Notes: generated from the sequence alone by a model not told the origin. Shown: positions 9,448 through 18,504, numbered from the stretch's first letter. The stretch is 18,504 nt of DNA from Conidiobolus incongruus B7586 (GCA_000697335.1 JNEM01008172.1:1-18504), one strand, 5' to 3'. Made by a program: numbers and translations.

Positions 9448-9765
9448 TTAATTTTTGAAGTCTATCAATTCAAACCAAAATTCCAGTAAACCGACTTGAA
9501 TAAGCACAGATTTGATTTCATTTTCAGTTTCCCAAGCCTTAATCCCATCAAATTCTTTAACAATATTAACTTCATTTTTGTTATGATTAAAATTTGTCAA
9601 ATTTAACTCGAGTTGAGCAGAAACAGTACAATATTCCCAGGTTTGAGATTTGATCAATTTAGTATATTGTTTTAAATGGTCATAGTTATCAGACTGAACA
9701 AATACTCTTCCAGGTTTCCCGAATTTATATAACCTGCTTATATCATTTTGCGAAATTAATTATTA
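9448..9765 (-). pseudogene. Orphan coding-like segment, possible 3' exon or remnant of an RWDD2/DUF1115-type gene
   Basis: A frame of about 105 codons stays open on the minus strand, ending in TAA at 9448-9450, with G+C and residue use like a real protein. It has no convincing ATG. A likely splice acceptor (CAG at 9734-9736) precedes the coding-like part, so it may be the last exon of a spliced gene. The peptide begins with YKFGKPGRVFVQS, continues through a Trp-containing segment (KSQTWEY) and ends with EIKSVLIQVGLLEFW. The GKPG start followed by a beta strand, and the late 'L..xGL..FW' block, recall the C-terminal domain of RWDD2 proteins (DUF1115, also in Prp3). That link is tentative. Upstream on the same strand (9870-10010) there are short similar-looking stretches but with stops, which favours a decaying gene. 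A real gene with small introns is the alternative. Confidence 0.4.
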
Positions 9766-11241
9766 ATCAATCCTTCTTATCGTTATAAATATGGCGCATA
9801 TGGAATCCTATTGTTTAATGTTTTTATTCATATTAATAATATGATTTGAACAACGCTTAGAATTTATTGGTAATTAGTTTAACCATGAATATATTGAGCT
9901 GCTTAAAGCTCTGTTTTTTCTGGTGAACCGGAAAATATACACAAAATTCAGTCTTTAATTTATGGGATTGTATCCTAGATTAATATGAATTAAAATATAT
10001 TTCAACGATTCATTCTTTCTATAATACATAACACTTTAAAAATAATTGAAATTTAGAAATATTTATTAATAAATTTTTTTAAAAATGAAATAATAGATAC
10101 AGTTTATAATGAAATCCTATATGGACATTGTAGTATAAACTCTGATTTATTTAAAATCTACCATCAGAGATCATCAAAATAATAGTTTCAATCACTTTAT
10201 TGGAAATTCAATATTAATCATATACAGTTATTATTGTTATATTATTTTGATCAATCTTCAAATCTAAATCATGCAATAAAATAATCAGAGCATCAACAGT
10301 TACTTTAAAAGGTCAATATTTATATCATTAGAAAAATATATATATTAAAGCATGTTAAATTTCATTAATACAATTATTGGGTATTATAATGATTTAAATT
10401 AATAGATTAAAATGATATCAAGAATATTTATTAATCTTTGAATTAAAATTATATATTTTGATACACACATTTCTTTCAATTTTATTTATAAGAATGAGAT
10501 TATCATGGCAGTTTACAGATTTAAATCAGATCTTTTAAATTAATAGGATTTTTTTTGAAAAATCACTAATTTTGCAAATTCAATCTAAGCTTTACTTATG
10601 ATTGAAGCAATGTTTAAATATGTTTATTGATAATAATTCATCTATATTTTTTAATTAAATTATCAATTTGACCATGTAATTACTATTCAATAATCTTATT
10701 AAATAAATACTTTTAAAAGGGGGTATGAGTTAATGATTCATAAAATGTAAATTATATTAATTAGGAATATCAAATTGTGAAGATCAGCCTTAAAATCATA
10801 TTTGAACTGCGAGCCAAGAAATATATGGAACGTTGATATATTGAATTATTATCATTACCTTAACAGAAATTGTATTATGTAATTATTCAAATTTGATTGA
10901 ATCTTTTGACTGTATTTCATAATCAATTTAATAACATAGTATTTCTAATTAATAACAAATTATTAAATCAATTTTGTATTTATTTTCTTATGACATATAT
11001 AAATACATAAAACATAAACCTATCAATTTTAGCCGATCATAATAATATTTTTGTTTATTAAACGGATGAATAATCAAAGATCATCATCATAATCAAAGAT
11101 ATTTTTCATCAAAGTTAAAAATTTATTATTGATTACAAAAACATTTGATATCACGAAAGCTCCAGATTAATAAAATTATTAATAACCAATATTTATCTTT
11201 TTTAATTGGGTGTATTATTTGATTATGATTGTAAATATGAA
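9766..11241. other. AT-rich intergenic spacer
   Basis: No complete gene is visible. Bases 9870-10010 may hold upstream exon fragments of the orphan segment at 9448-9765. The rest is AT-rich DNA without repeats or RNA genes that I can support. The end nearest 11241 should include the protease 3' untranslated region. Confidence 0.45.
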
Positions 11242-12789
11242 TTATAGCATTGGATTCAGTCGAATTCCTGGTCGATATCCAGGCTGAGACCTGCAGGCTT
11301 CAATAGCCTTTTGAACATTCAGCATTCCATATCCAAATTCATTATTCGGCCGTGTATTTGCATCATCAGTTCCACAGCCCATTGTAGGGTAAATTGGTGT
11401 CGCTGTTTGATGGAGTATATCTCGAATACCATCCACGTGGCGATATAGATGAGGGCACGCAGCAATAATGAGCAAGGAAGCACCTGCCACATGGGGTGCA
11501 GCCATACTTGTCCCTTGCAGTACCTTGTATTTTCCTTCCTTGGCAGCTCCTGTAATATTAGTTCCTGGCGCTGTGACATCAATTGCAAAAGAACGACTGA
11601 CGACTGGGCCCATTGATGAGAAAGGGGCACGCTCGTTACTCATATATTTGGATGCTGCAACGGATATGAGATTTTGATCAATAGCGGGTGGGTCAGTTAT
11701 GGTTGAGCACCCTTTTCTTCCATTATTTCCCGCAGAACCGACCATAAGTATACCTGCAGCTTTCAGTGCTTGCAAAGCATGTCCGAATGTGTTTGGTGAG
11801 CATCCCTCTGAAGGTCCACAACTATACGAATTTCCCACAACATGAGGTCTTAAGTGGGGTCTGGGATCAGTACCATCCCGCCTATGAGGAGCTAAAAAGA
11901 ACTGTAAACACCCTAAATAAGTCTCTGGGGACCCAAAATTTTGGTCCATATTCTTGCAAGCCATCCATTTAGTTGTTGGAGAAACTCCTAGTCCCATGCG
12001 ACCCACTGCCGTACTCATTGTATGGCTTCCATGGTCATCATCGCCACATGGTACCTGAGAATTAATGCCGCAAATTTCATTTGGCTTTGTCGCATTCTGG
12101 ATTTTGTTTGCATCATACCAAGCATGATCATGATCAATGTGACCATTATTATTACCTATGTAATTTTCTATAAGAGCGGGATGGTCAAAATCCACTCCAG
12201 TATCTGCATTGGCATATCTGAGCAAACTTGCATTTTCATAAATATCCTGTGAAATGGAGGCGGCATTTATATACTCCAAACTCCAGTGAGGAGAAGTTCC
12301 AGCCCAGTCGGCATCTCCGGCATTCGATTCAGATTCATCTCCACTAGACAAAGGATCGATGCGGAACCAGTTGTTGGAAGAGATTTCATTGACATTATCC
12401 ATGCCTGCAAGGTGTTCAACCACATCCGGCGTACATCGGACTGCGAGAGTATTGGTGATGTAGTAGGGCTGGACTCGATGGACCTTACCCATGCGTCTGA
12501 ATTGCTCGAGTTTATCCACAACGGGCCTTCTGTCCTTGTCACAATGCTTGATGATTTTGGGCAAAACATTGTGACTAAACCAGCGTTCATGGTCCATTCG
12601 AGCCCAATCCACATTTGATGGGATTGTTGGATATGAAGGCGGTGTTAATTGCACCAGTATATCAACCCATTTTTTACTCTGACAGTCTGAGCGTACTTGT
12701 GGTAAAACTATATCATTATAACTATCCACATGAGTCTCAGAACACACCAAGCTAAGTAGCAGTTGAATAAATAAAGATTTTAAATACAT
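11242..12789 (-). CDS. Secreted subtilisin-family serine protease (S8, bacillopeptidase F-like)
   Basis: The 515-residue protein has a signal peptide (about 1-17) and a propeptide to about 160, with the inhibitor-like pattern VHRVQPYYITNTLAV. The peptidase S8 domain follows. The catalytic residues are Asp196 (ADTGVDFDHPAL), His253 (DDHGSHT) and Ser428 (GTSMAAPHVAG), with the oxyanion Asn320 in VVGNSYSC. All are present, so an active enzyme is expected. The stretch FFLAPHRRDGTDPRP before the oxyanion Asn, and GCGTDDANTRPNNEFGYGMLN near the end, resemble bacillopeptidase-F-like subtilases, reported to be expanded in some entomopathogenic early-diverging fungi (from memory). Many Cys residues suggest disulfides. 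It acts outside the cell on protein substrates; a role in host degradation is inference. No intron is visible. A CCCCAC word at 12985-12990, about 200 bases upstream, resembles a CreA/Mig1 repressor site but is a single copy. Confidence 0.93.
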   Translation of the reverse strand: MYLKSLFIQLLLSLVCSETHVDSYNDIVLPQVRSDCQSKKWVDILVQLTPPSYPTIPSNVDWARMDHERWFSHNVLPKIIKHCDKDRRPVVDKLEQFRRMGKVHRVQPYYITNTLAVRCTPDVVEHLAGMDNVNEISSNNWFRIDPLSSGDESESNAGDADWAGTSPHWSLEYINAASISQDIYENASLLRYANADTGVDFDHPALIENYIGNNNGHIDHDHAWYDANKIQNATKPNEICGINSQVPCGDDDHGSHTMSTAVGRMGLGVSPTTKWMACKNMDQNFGSPETYLGCLQFFLAPHRRDGTDPRPHLRPHVVGNSYSCGPSEGCSPNTFGHALQALKAAGILMVGSAGNNGRKGCSTITDPPAIDQNLISVAASKYMSNERAPFSSMGPVVSRSFAIDVTAPGTNITGAAKEGKYKVLQGTSMAAPHVAGASLLIIAACPHLYRHVDGIRDILHQTATPIYPTMGCGTDDANTRPNNEFGYGMLNVQKAIEACRSQPGYRPGIRLNPML

Positions 12790-14275
12790 AACTAATTAAG
12801 ATATTAAATGAATTAAAGGAATCAAGGAAAAAAACCAATTAAAAGAGTAATGATATAAAAATCTTAACAATTTTAATTGGAATATGGTATAGAACGAATT
12901 TTTTATTGACTTATTACATTCTATTCATTTATAAAGTTTTCATCCATTTCCTCCAATGCCGATTATAGATAAATTCGGAATGTCCCCCACATTTTACTAA
13001 ATTCCAATCTGTTAAGTTTTTGTGGACTTTTCATCCATTCAGTTGATCTCAATCAACACCATTTAACTCAATAGTATTAAATATCTTAGTCTTCTCCTTA
13101 TTTTTTACTTCAATTAGATAAAGGAGAATTTTCATACATCTTCGAATTATAATTTTCTTCAATTATTTTATATAATAATTCTTTTTATTGTCTAAAATAT
13201 ACCAAATTTAGTAATATAGAGAATTTGAAATCTGAATTATCAACTTGATTAAATAGAGTTTGGTAATAATAACTGAATATCACATATAATTATCAAACTA
13301 AATAATATTTCAACAACTAACCATTATATTAATATTTAGGGTTTTAGGAATTTAATATAATTGTTTATTTTAGATATAAATATTATAGATTAATAACACT
13401 TTAGTATATTTCTTATATACAGCCATTTTAAATTAGCACAATTATACTTTATTAACATTTGGTAGCTTGTACTAATTTTAAATACCGATTGATTGAAATA
13501 AACAATATTTAAATTTTCATTATTAAATATTTGATATATTTTTTCTATATTTAACGGATATTTAATTTAACTTTTAATATTTTGGATTATAGACTATCCC
13601 TTATATTAAAATATAGTATTCTAAACAATAAGAAATTTGAATATTTCTATATAAAATTTATATTTAATATTAAAATCATTATAATTATAATATTATCCTA
13701 TATTTTTTCATATTTGAAAGATCATCTTGCAGAAAAAATACAAGATTTTCTGGGGGTTAAATCCCCAGATTGATAAAAATGGAAAGATTCTCGATTATAA
13801 ATAATTATCAGGATTGATAGGAAGAATATTTTGATAATTAATTATGAATAACTCTATGAATTTGAATTTTATTAATGAAGTATTTCGAGTGTTTTCAATT
13901 GTATATGATAATTATTAAATATATAGAATAATATTGATTTTTACTCACATTAAATAAATTATATTTTAATATAAATTTCACAAATAAAAATATTATAATA
14001 AACAAAATATATGATTTTGATGAAAAATTAATCAATATAATATTGAAATAGTATTGAATAGGTTATAATATTTACAATACTTAATTTATAATAGGATAAT
14101 GAGTAAATATAAATTATTATTACAAATAATACAAATATAAATATATAAAATGATAATTAATTATTATTTTATTTATTAACAATGCTTTCCATAAATTCTA
14201 TTATTTGAAATTGATCTTAATTATTATGATTCAATCTTCATCATTGAAGTAAAAAGGGGTAGTTAAAGGAGGTTC
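12790..14275. other. AT-rich intergenic spacer
   Basis: This is the promoter side of the protease gene and the 3' side of the gene ending at 14276. Bases 12950-13130 are less A/T-pure and probably hold the protease promoter and leader. A short plus-strand open stretch (13582-13773) has no ATG, but its last 20 codons look protein-like and overlap a GC-rich hairpin. I do not call a gene. Confidence 0.45.
13749..13769. repeat. GC-rich hairpin (TCTGGGG / CCCCAGA)
   Basis: A perfect 7-bp stem with four consecutive G:C pairs encloses a 7-base loop. It stands out against spacer DNA that is mostly A and T. Confidence 0.5.
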
Positions 14276-15892
14276 CTATACTTGCAAAGAATTCCATATT
14301 TCTATCAAGGGATCAGTTTGAGGGAAATTCAAATCGTGGTTGAATTTATATGGTCCATCGTAGTTCATAATAAGGTTATCGCTGGATTCTAATATATTGT
14401 ATTTTTGCTTAAATGAATCAAATGTATGTCCTGAGCTTTTCTCAAACTCTTTAATGAAATGAGGTTTTGGAATTCCTGCAGCAGTTAATTTCATATCTGA
14501 ATCGTGTTGGTTCACTTTGGGCCTTGTGCCTATAGCTGTTCTTGGACGATTCATCCCTGAGCTGGATTCCCCACGACGCACAACATTCTTATGGAGTCCA
14601 GAATTTTCAACTTTTTGAGGGAGGAAAGATCGTATCTCATAGCTTAAAAATGGAGAAAATGGTAGAGTATATGGCATCGGGAGACCAAAATTTATACCAG
14701 ATGTATCGGTTCCCTTAGTCAATTGAAATGGAAATTGATTGATTGTAGTTGGTATTGAATCATCCTCAAGGATCATATTGGTAAACGCTTCATATTTTTG
14801 TTCTAAATCTTCCGCCAAATCGAATATTTTTGTACGTGCCAAAGGCTTGGAAGGAATGAAGTTGGATGGCATGAAGCCTTTATTCTTAAACGCCTCTTTC
14901 ACTCCTAGATCGTAGGGTAATAAAGATCTGGGGGATAGGATTTGTCCCTGATAAAATGGCTCACTCTGAGATACAGATAATATTTCAGGAGAAGGTACCA
15001 TTTTGATTTCAGTTTTCACAATGAACTCTTCTTCTGGACCTGACACAATCTTGGACATTTCTGAAATCAATGGTCTATTAGCAGTGGTTTCATGTCCACT
15101 TACAGATAAATCACTTGATGGTTGATTTATGGCTTCAATAGATTCAGGTTTGACTTCTGCATTAGCCAGTGTCGTTGAACTTGATAGAGCACATTGAATA
15201 ATTCCAGAAGTAGGAATACCATTTTCCATTGCTATTTTACTACATGTATTGTTAGGCTGAAATGATGCGTATTTCCATCTATCTGTACTCATTGCAGTTG
15301 AAGCGGGTTCATTCCACATTCCTCCATCTTTTTTTGGCAGAGTGCTAGGTGCAGAAAGTTGTGAAGCATCTATCATTCCTTTTGGATCGGAATTAGCGGG
15401 AGCAGCTGGGGGTGTAGCTGTATTATCCCATTTTGTAGGTTGATAGCTACTTGAATTGGGGATCGATATACTATTAACCACATCGGGACTGGCAGGAGCT
15501 GAAGTTGAGGACATACTTGAGTCTGCAGATACAAATACTTGAGGACTAGGAGTAGAGAGTTCTGAAACATTTGCAGACTCATCTGATTGAGCGCTTCCAT
15601 TGGTGTTGCGGGGTTTGATCTCATTGTGTTGCATATCAGCAGCGATCAGAAGATTTTCTGGTACATTGGCTGATGACTGACTCGTTTCGAGATGGGGTAT
15701 TAATTCGGCTTTGGCCATTTCGGAAGCGTCAGGCTCAATTGTTGGTATGGCACAAAGACCAACGACTTGTATAGCCACAATAGATGATAACTTCATCTTT
15801 CTAACGATGATACTACTCTTTCCAAGCCAAAATACGATTAAACTGGTGAAGAGTAATAAATATATATTGATCAATGTGCTATATTGGTCCAA
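14276..15892 (-). CDS. Predicted secreted, Ser/Thr/Pro-rich protein of unknown function
   Basis: The long frame encodes 538 residues. There are two possible starts. The first ATG gives a hydrophobic segment at about 7-23 that could anchor the protein. The second, Met33 (15794-15796), starts a classic signal peptide MKLSSIVAIQVVGLCA followed by IPTIEPD. I prefer Met33, giving 506 residues, because it matches the layout of the two small genes next door. The mature part is rich in Ser, Thr, Pro and Ala (about 60-250), which suits O-glycosylation, followed by a less simple C-terminal half with PFSPFLSYEIRSFLPQKVE and a conserved-looking end with YDGPYKFNHDLNFPQTDP. I recognise no domain and see no membrane helix beyond the start. 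It is the largest member of a run of three unrecognised secreted-protein genes on this strand. Confidence 0.8.
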   Translation of the reverse strand: MDQYSTLINIYLLLFTSLIVFWLGKSSIIVRKMKLSSIVAIQVVGLCAIPTIEPDASEMAKAELIPHLETSQSSANVPENLLIAADMQHNEIKPRNTNGSAQSDESANVSELSTPSPQVFVSADSSMSSTSAPASPDVVNSISIPNSSSYQPTKWDNTATPPAAPANSDPKGMIDASQLSAPSTLPKKDGGMWNEPASTAMSTDRWKYASFQPNNTCSKIAMENGIPTSGIIQCALSSSTTLANAEVKPESIEAINQPSSDLSVSGHETTANRPLISEMSKIVSGPEEEFIVKTEIKMVPSPEILSVSQSEPFYQGQILSPRSLLPYDLGVKEAFKNKGFMPSNFIPSKPLARTKIFDLAEDLEQKYEAFTNMILEDDSIPTTINQFPFQLTKGTDTSGINFGLPMPYTLPFSPFLSYEIRSFLPQKVENSGLHKNVVRRGESSSGMNRPRTAIGTRPKVNQHDSDMKLTAAGIPKPHFIKEFEKSSGHTFDSFKQKYNILESSDNLIMNYDGPYKFNHDLNFPQTDPLIEIWNSLQV

Positions 15893-16039
15893 GCTTTGAA
15901 ACTTTGAATAAATTATAATTAATTAAATGAAATTGTTTCAACAAATTAATTTACATATCAAACAGCTTTTCCAATTATAATTTAACTAAATTTAATTAAG
16001 ATAAAATGCTATAATTTATTAATTTGTAATTAGTGTTCA

Positions 16040-16297
16040 TTATAGAGTAGCTGCAACAGCCCCAGCATTTTGTAAAGTGTTAAGACTTTCGCGGTGTCTA
16101 ACGACCTCAGTCGATGAATCGACTTTCTCTACGTTTAAATTGTTAACACCTCCTCCCGATGCAGTGCCTTCACCAATTCCTTGATGGGAATTCAACAGAC
16201 CAACGGCAGTAGACTCAGGACTTCTCTTGACTATGCGGTGAGGTAAGGCGAAAAGAGCACATAAGTTAATAATCACAATGACAATATTTAATTGCAT
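16040..16297 (-). CDS. Small secreted protein with Kex2-type processing site
   Basis: The 85-residue protein starts with a strong signal peptide (about 1-17, MQLNIVIVIINLCALFA) followed at once by LPHRIVKR and Ser26. Lys24-Arg25 is a dibasic site of the kind cut by the Kex2 furin-like protease in the Golgi, so the mature product would be about 60 residues. That part is Gly/Ser/Val-rich with a GGG turn, has no Cys, and matches no family I know. The codon and base use are like its neighbours and unlike the spacers, which supports a real gene. The start codon is the only ATG giving the signal peptide. Signal peptide plus short propeptide is typical of fungal secreted effectors and peptides. It lies 147 bases upstream of the 14276-15892 gene's first ATG, in the same direction. 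Confidence 0.7.
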   Translation of the reverse strand: MQLNIVIVIINLCALFALPHRIVKRSPESTAVGLLNSHQGIGEGTASGGGVNNLNVEKVDSSTEVVRHRESLNTLQNAGAVAATL

Positions 16298-17045
16298 AAT
16301 GATATGTTAAATGAATGAATATATATATATGAATGAATGAATGAATTATTGGCAAGATATTGACTATATTGACAGCTTATATATTGAATCTGTTGAACTT
16401 GAAAGATTTTCATTTTGTTTATAGTATTATTTATTCCAGTCAATCTGATGAAATTTTATTTTGGTTCATTATTGACAAATTTACCGGAATTTAGTAAATA
16501 TTCAGATTAACAGATTTACTGTTCAATCACTGTACAATCCCAATAATTATATTCAAGATATCAACTGTAAATATCAAAATTTAGGTAAGATTTGATAATT
16601 AATCTGAATTTCAAGAAATTTTAACTGACCTTATATTATATTATACACCGGGTGTTTTATTATTACCTTAATATTATCTCTAATCAATTCCTGATAAAAT
16701 GCATGAAAAGACTGATTAAATTAAATGTATTGATTCAATGAATTGTTATTCATTGATATATTATGACCAATATGATTAATCTTTTAAAACTTATTTTAAT
16801 TGAGGGCATATATATTAATTAGGTTATATTAGTGAGATTATTTTTTAACTTGTCAAATAATTATATTATTTAATTAATAAATTTATAATCTAATCAATAA
16901 AAAAGTTTGATTGTATAATTAAAACAATATATAATTCAAAGTTTAAAATATATACTAAAGTTTTGATAACAAATTCAAAATATCATTTATGTAATGAATA
17001 TTTTATTAATAAAATGCAATGAATGAAATAATATGCAATGAATAT
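16298..17045. other. AT-rich intergenic spacer
   Basis: This is the promoter side of the 85-residue secreted-protein gene. It contains the ATGA/AT simple repeat beside that gene's start, an isolated palindrome ACACCGGGTGT (16645-16655) about 350 bases upstream of it, and otherwise plain AT-rich DNA. Confidence 0.5.
16311..16346. repeat. ATGA/AT simple repeat just upstream of a small secreted-protein gene
   Basis: Units of ATGA and GAAT flank a run of five AT steps. On the minus strand the AT run lies about 25-33 bases before the start codon at 16297, so it could act as a TATA-like or leader element. Confidence 0.6.
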
Positions 17046-17330
17046 TTAACTTTGACTAGCTAATTTTAACAGGGATTCGGCTATGGATTTCCTGTCATCG
17101 TCCAGACCAACCTTGGAATAATTACTATCGGTATCAGATTTCAATGCATTGATATTATTATAGGATGGGCCTACATAACCAATACGTTGGTTATTATTTT
17201 GACCTCCTACAGTGAATAGCTCTCCCATCTCTGGAATATCAATGTTATCTATTATTTCTTCAGGTTCTTGAGGCAAAGGTCGGCTTAAAATAATACTTAA
17301 ATGAAAAATTATTAAATTTCTGAATTTCAT
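17046..17330 (-). CDS. Small predicted secreted protein of unknown function
   Basis: The 94-residue protein begins MKFRNLIIFHLSIILS, a short signal peptide, followed by RPLPQEPEEII. The mature part is acidic and Asn/Asp-rich, contains VGGQNNNQRIGYVGPSYNN, and ends in an amphipathic stretch (KSIAESLLKLASQS). It has no Cys and no domain I recognise. Base composition is clearly above the surrounding spacer, which supports coding. It is the first gene in a minus-strand run of secreted-protein genes, 750 bases upstream of the 85-residue one. Confidence 0.65.
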   Translation of the reverse strand: MKFRNLIIFHLSIILSRPLPQEPEEIIDNIDIPEMGELFTVGGQNNNQRIGYVGPSYNNINALKSDTDSNYSKVGLDDDRKSIAESLLKLASQS

Positions 17331-18504
17331 TATAGTGATATTATATTAAAACCATAGATTTAAAAATATTGAAATTAAGTTCATTACATCCTATTTAAAT
17401 CAACTTTACATTTGATTAGATTTGCATTTTGATAATCTATTAAATTTACAATGTTAAACAATTTACTTAAATCCTTTGTTGAAATTAACACTATAAACTC
17501 AAATTGATTATATAGTAATATAATCAATCGTTATTTGATGTAATTAGAAAATTTTATTCATGACAAGATATATAGCTATATATAAAATACCTCCCTTTTT
17601 GGCTTTTTCTTTAAACTTTTTATCATAATAAACTTGGTTGTTCCAAATGCACAAAAATTAACATTACAATATTTGATAAATTTAACTATTATTTTAAAAT
17701 ATATGCTTTAAATGTGTTCCAATTTAAATAAATTATAATAGTTATTAAATAAATTTTTTGTATATTCAACAGTAAGTGTAATAATTTTGAATATTAATAC
17801 TATATATTATCTAACTATATTTTGTATATTAAAGCTAATAAAACTGAAATTTAATTTATTATCATAATTATATATCTTTCAAATAAAAATATTTTATTTA
17901 GAATAATATATATATATTATCAATTATCAATTAATAATGTTAAGAGACTTGTTCTCTAAATTCTTATATATATATCTTTATAATTCAACCAACTATAAAT
18001 TATATGAATAATTTATATTTTTATAGCTAAATTAATTATATAAATAGCATTGAATTATTTAATATACTAGGTTTCTTTTTTTCCTCTCAATTCTTACTTT
18101 CTTTTGCTTTTACATTACTTCTAAAATTAAGACTACTTTTTGTTAATATTATAGGATATTGGCACTACCTAATATAAGTCCTAATATATCAGTGACTTAT
18201 CCCAGTTTGAAGCTTAATTAAACTTTGTTTATACTTCCATATTATATTCCATATTATATCACCATATTTTGTGCCAATTACCCTTATATCAAGTTTTTCT
18301 TTATATTACATTGGTAACTTTTTATTACTATATTTATAAATAATTTATATTATATTAGATATTTTGATAGTTTTTATTAATGAAAATTTTAATATAATTT
18401 TGCAATTAATATATATTATATTATACTATCTTTTTATATTATTTTATCCTTTTAATTAAAATAAAATATATTACAAATATTTTTTTCATAAATAACAATT
18501 TCTA
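17331..18504. other. AT-rich flank with repeat traces
   Basis: No intact gene. There is a perfect 14-base palindrome TATATAGCTATATA (17569-17582), probably in the promoter region of the 17046-17330 gene. From about 18060 the sequence is less A/T-pure, with a pyrimidine-rich run (18069-18125) and an inverted-repeat pair. Its minus strand has a faint, decayed protein-like texture. An old LTR-retroelement fossil is possible, but I cannot name its family or ends with confidence. Confidence 0.35.
18151..18286. repeat. Inverted-repeat pair, possible MITE or transposon end
   Basis: ATTGGCAC at 18158-18165 is perfectly inverted at 18271-18278. With small gaps, the similarity extends to about 16-18 bases on each side (TATAGG... 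and its inverse). The enclosed DNA includes a perfect 12-base tandem duplication (TTCCATATTATA at 18235-18246 and 18247-18258). The TGGCACAA word also occurs in the mariner's left inverted repeat, so a related small element is possible. Confidence 0.35.

Noticed and set aside
12985-12990. CreA/Mig1-like CCCCAC word upstream of the protease
   Set aside because: A single six-base match with no second site; kept only as a note under the protease.
13582-13773. Plus-strand open frame of 63 codons
   Set aside because: It has no ATG and mostly low-complexity Ile/Tyr/Phe codons expected of AT-rich DNA. Only the last 20 codons look like protein.
16645-16655. Palindrome ACACCGGGTGT
   Set aside because: It is only 11 bases, single copy, and 350 bases from the nearest start; no factor can be assigned.
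18060-18300. Possible LTR-retroelement fossil on the minus strand
   Set aside because: The resemblance is only a vague protein-like texture, with no recognisable domain, long terminal repeat or primer-binding site, so I do not name a family.
1-18504. tRNA, rRNA genes and CRISPR arrays
   Set aside because: I looked for tRNA B-box-like words, rRNA-like GC-rich blocks and regularly spaced repeats and found none.

Overview
The window looks like nuclear DNA from a fungus with a very AT-rich genome. Coding stretches are clearly richer in G+C than the spacers, which are nearly pure A/T in places. The standard genetic code fits every gene. One gene has three short introns (55-63 bases) with GTA..TAG borders. 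The SNF5 protein carries a fungal-style basic tail. An early-diverging fungus is plausible, for example the Entomophthoromycotina or a related insect-associated zygomycete, because of the AT bias and the bacillopeptidase-F-like secreted subtilase. The lineage is an inference, not a reading from the sequence.

Layout. 1-340: AT-rich flank with faint decayed-repeat character. 341-1670: a complete but dead mariner transposon, transposase on the minus strand, with recognisable terminal inverted repeats. Its changes are almost all C-to-T or G-to-A type, as in repeat-induced point mutation (RIP). 2104-3717 (minus): SNF5/SMARCB1-type subunit of a SWI/SNF or RSC chromatin remodeller. 3718-5612: long divergent spacer with a large imperfect palindrome. 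5613-7358 (plus): Ser-rich protein with two C-terminal membrane helices. 7630-8397 (plus): four-exon PDAP1 (28 kDa heat- and acid-stable phosphoprotein) homologue. 9448-9765 (minus): orphan coding-like segment, possibly the 3' exon or remnant of an RWDD2/DUF1115-type gene. 11242-12789 (minus): secreted subtilisin-family protease. 14276-15892, 16040-16297 and 17046-17330 (all minus): three predicted secreted proteins of unknown function. 17331-18504: AT-rich spacer with repeat traces.

How it fits together. The left half holds housekeeping genes (chromatin remodelling, PDAP1). The right half, from 11.2 to 17.3 kb, holds four minus-strand genes that all begin with a signal peptide. One is a subtilase; three are unrecognised, and one of these has a dibasic Kex2-type site just after its signal peptide. 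This looks like a small secretome neighbourhood, the kind of place effectors are found in host-associated fungi. The two most interesting observations are this cluster and the RIP-like mariner, in which all three catalytic aspartate codons read as asparagine.
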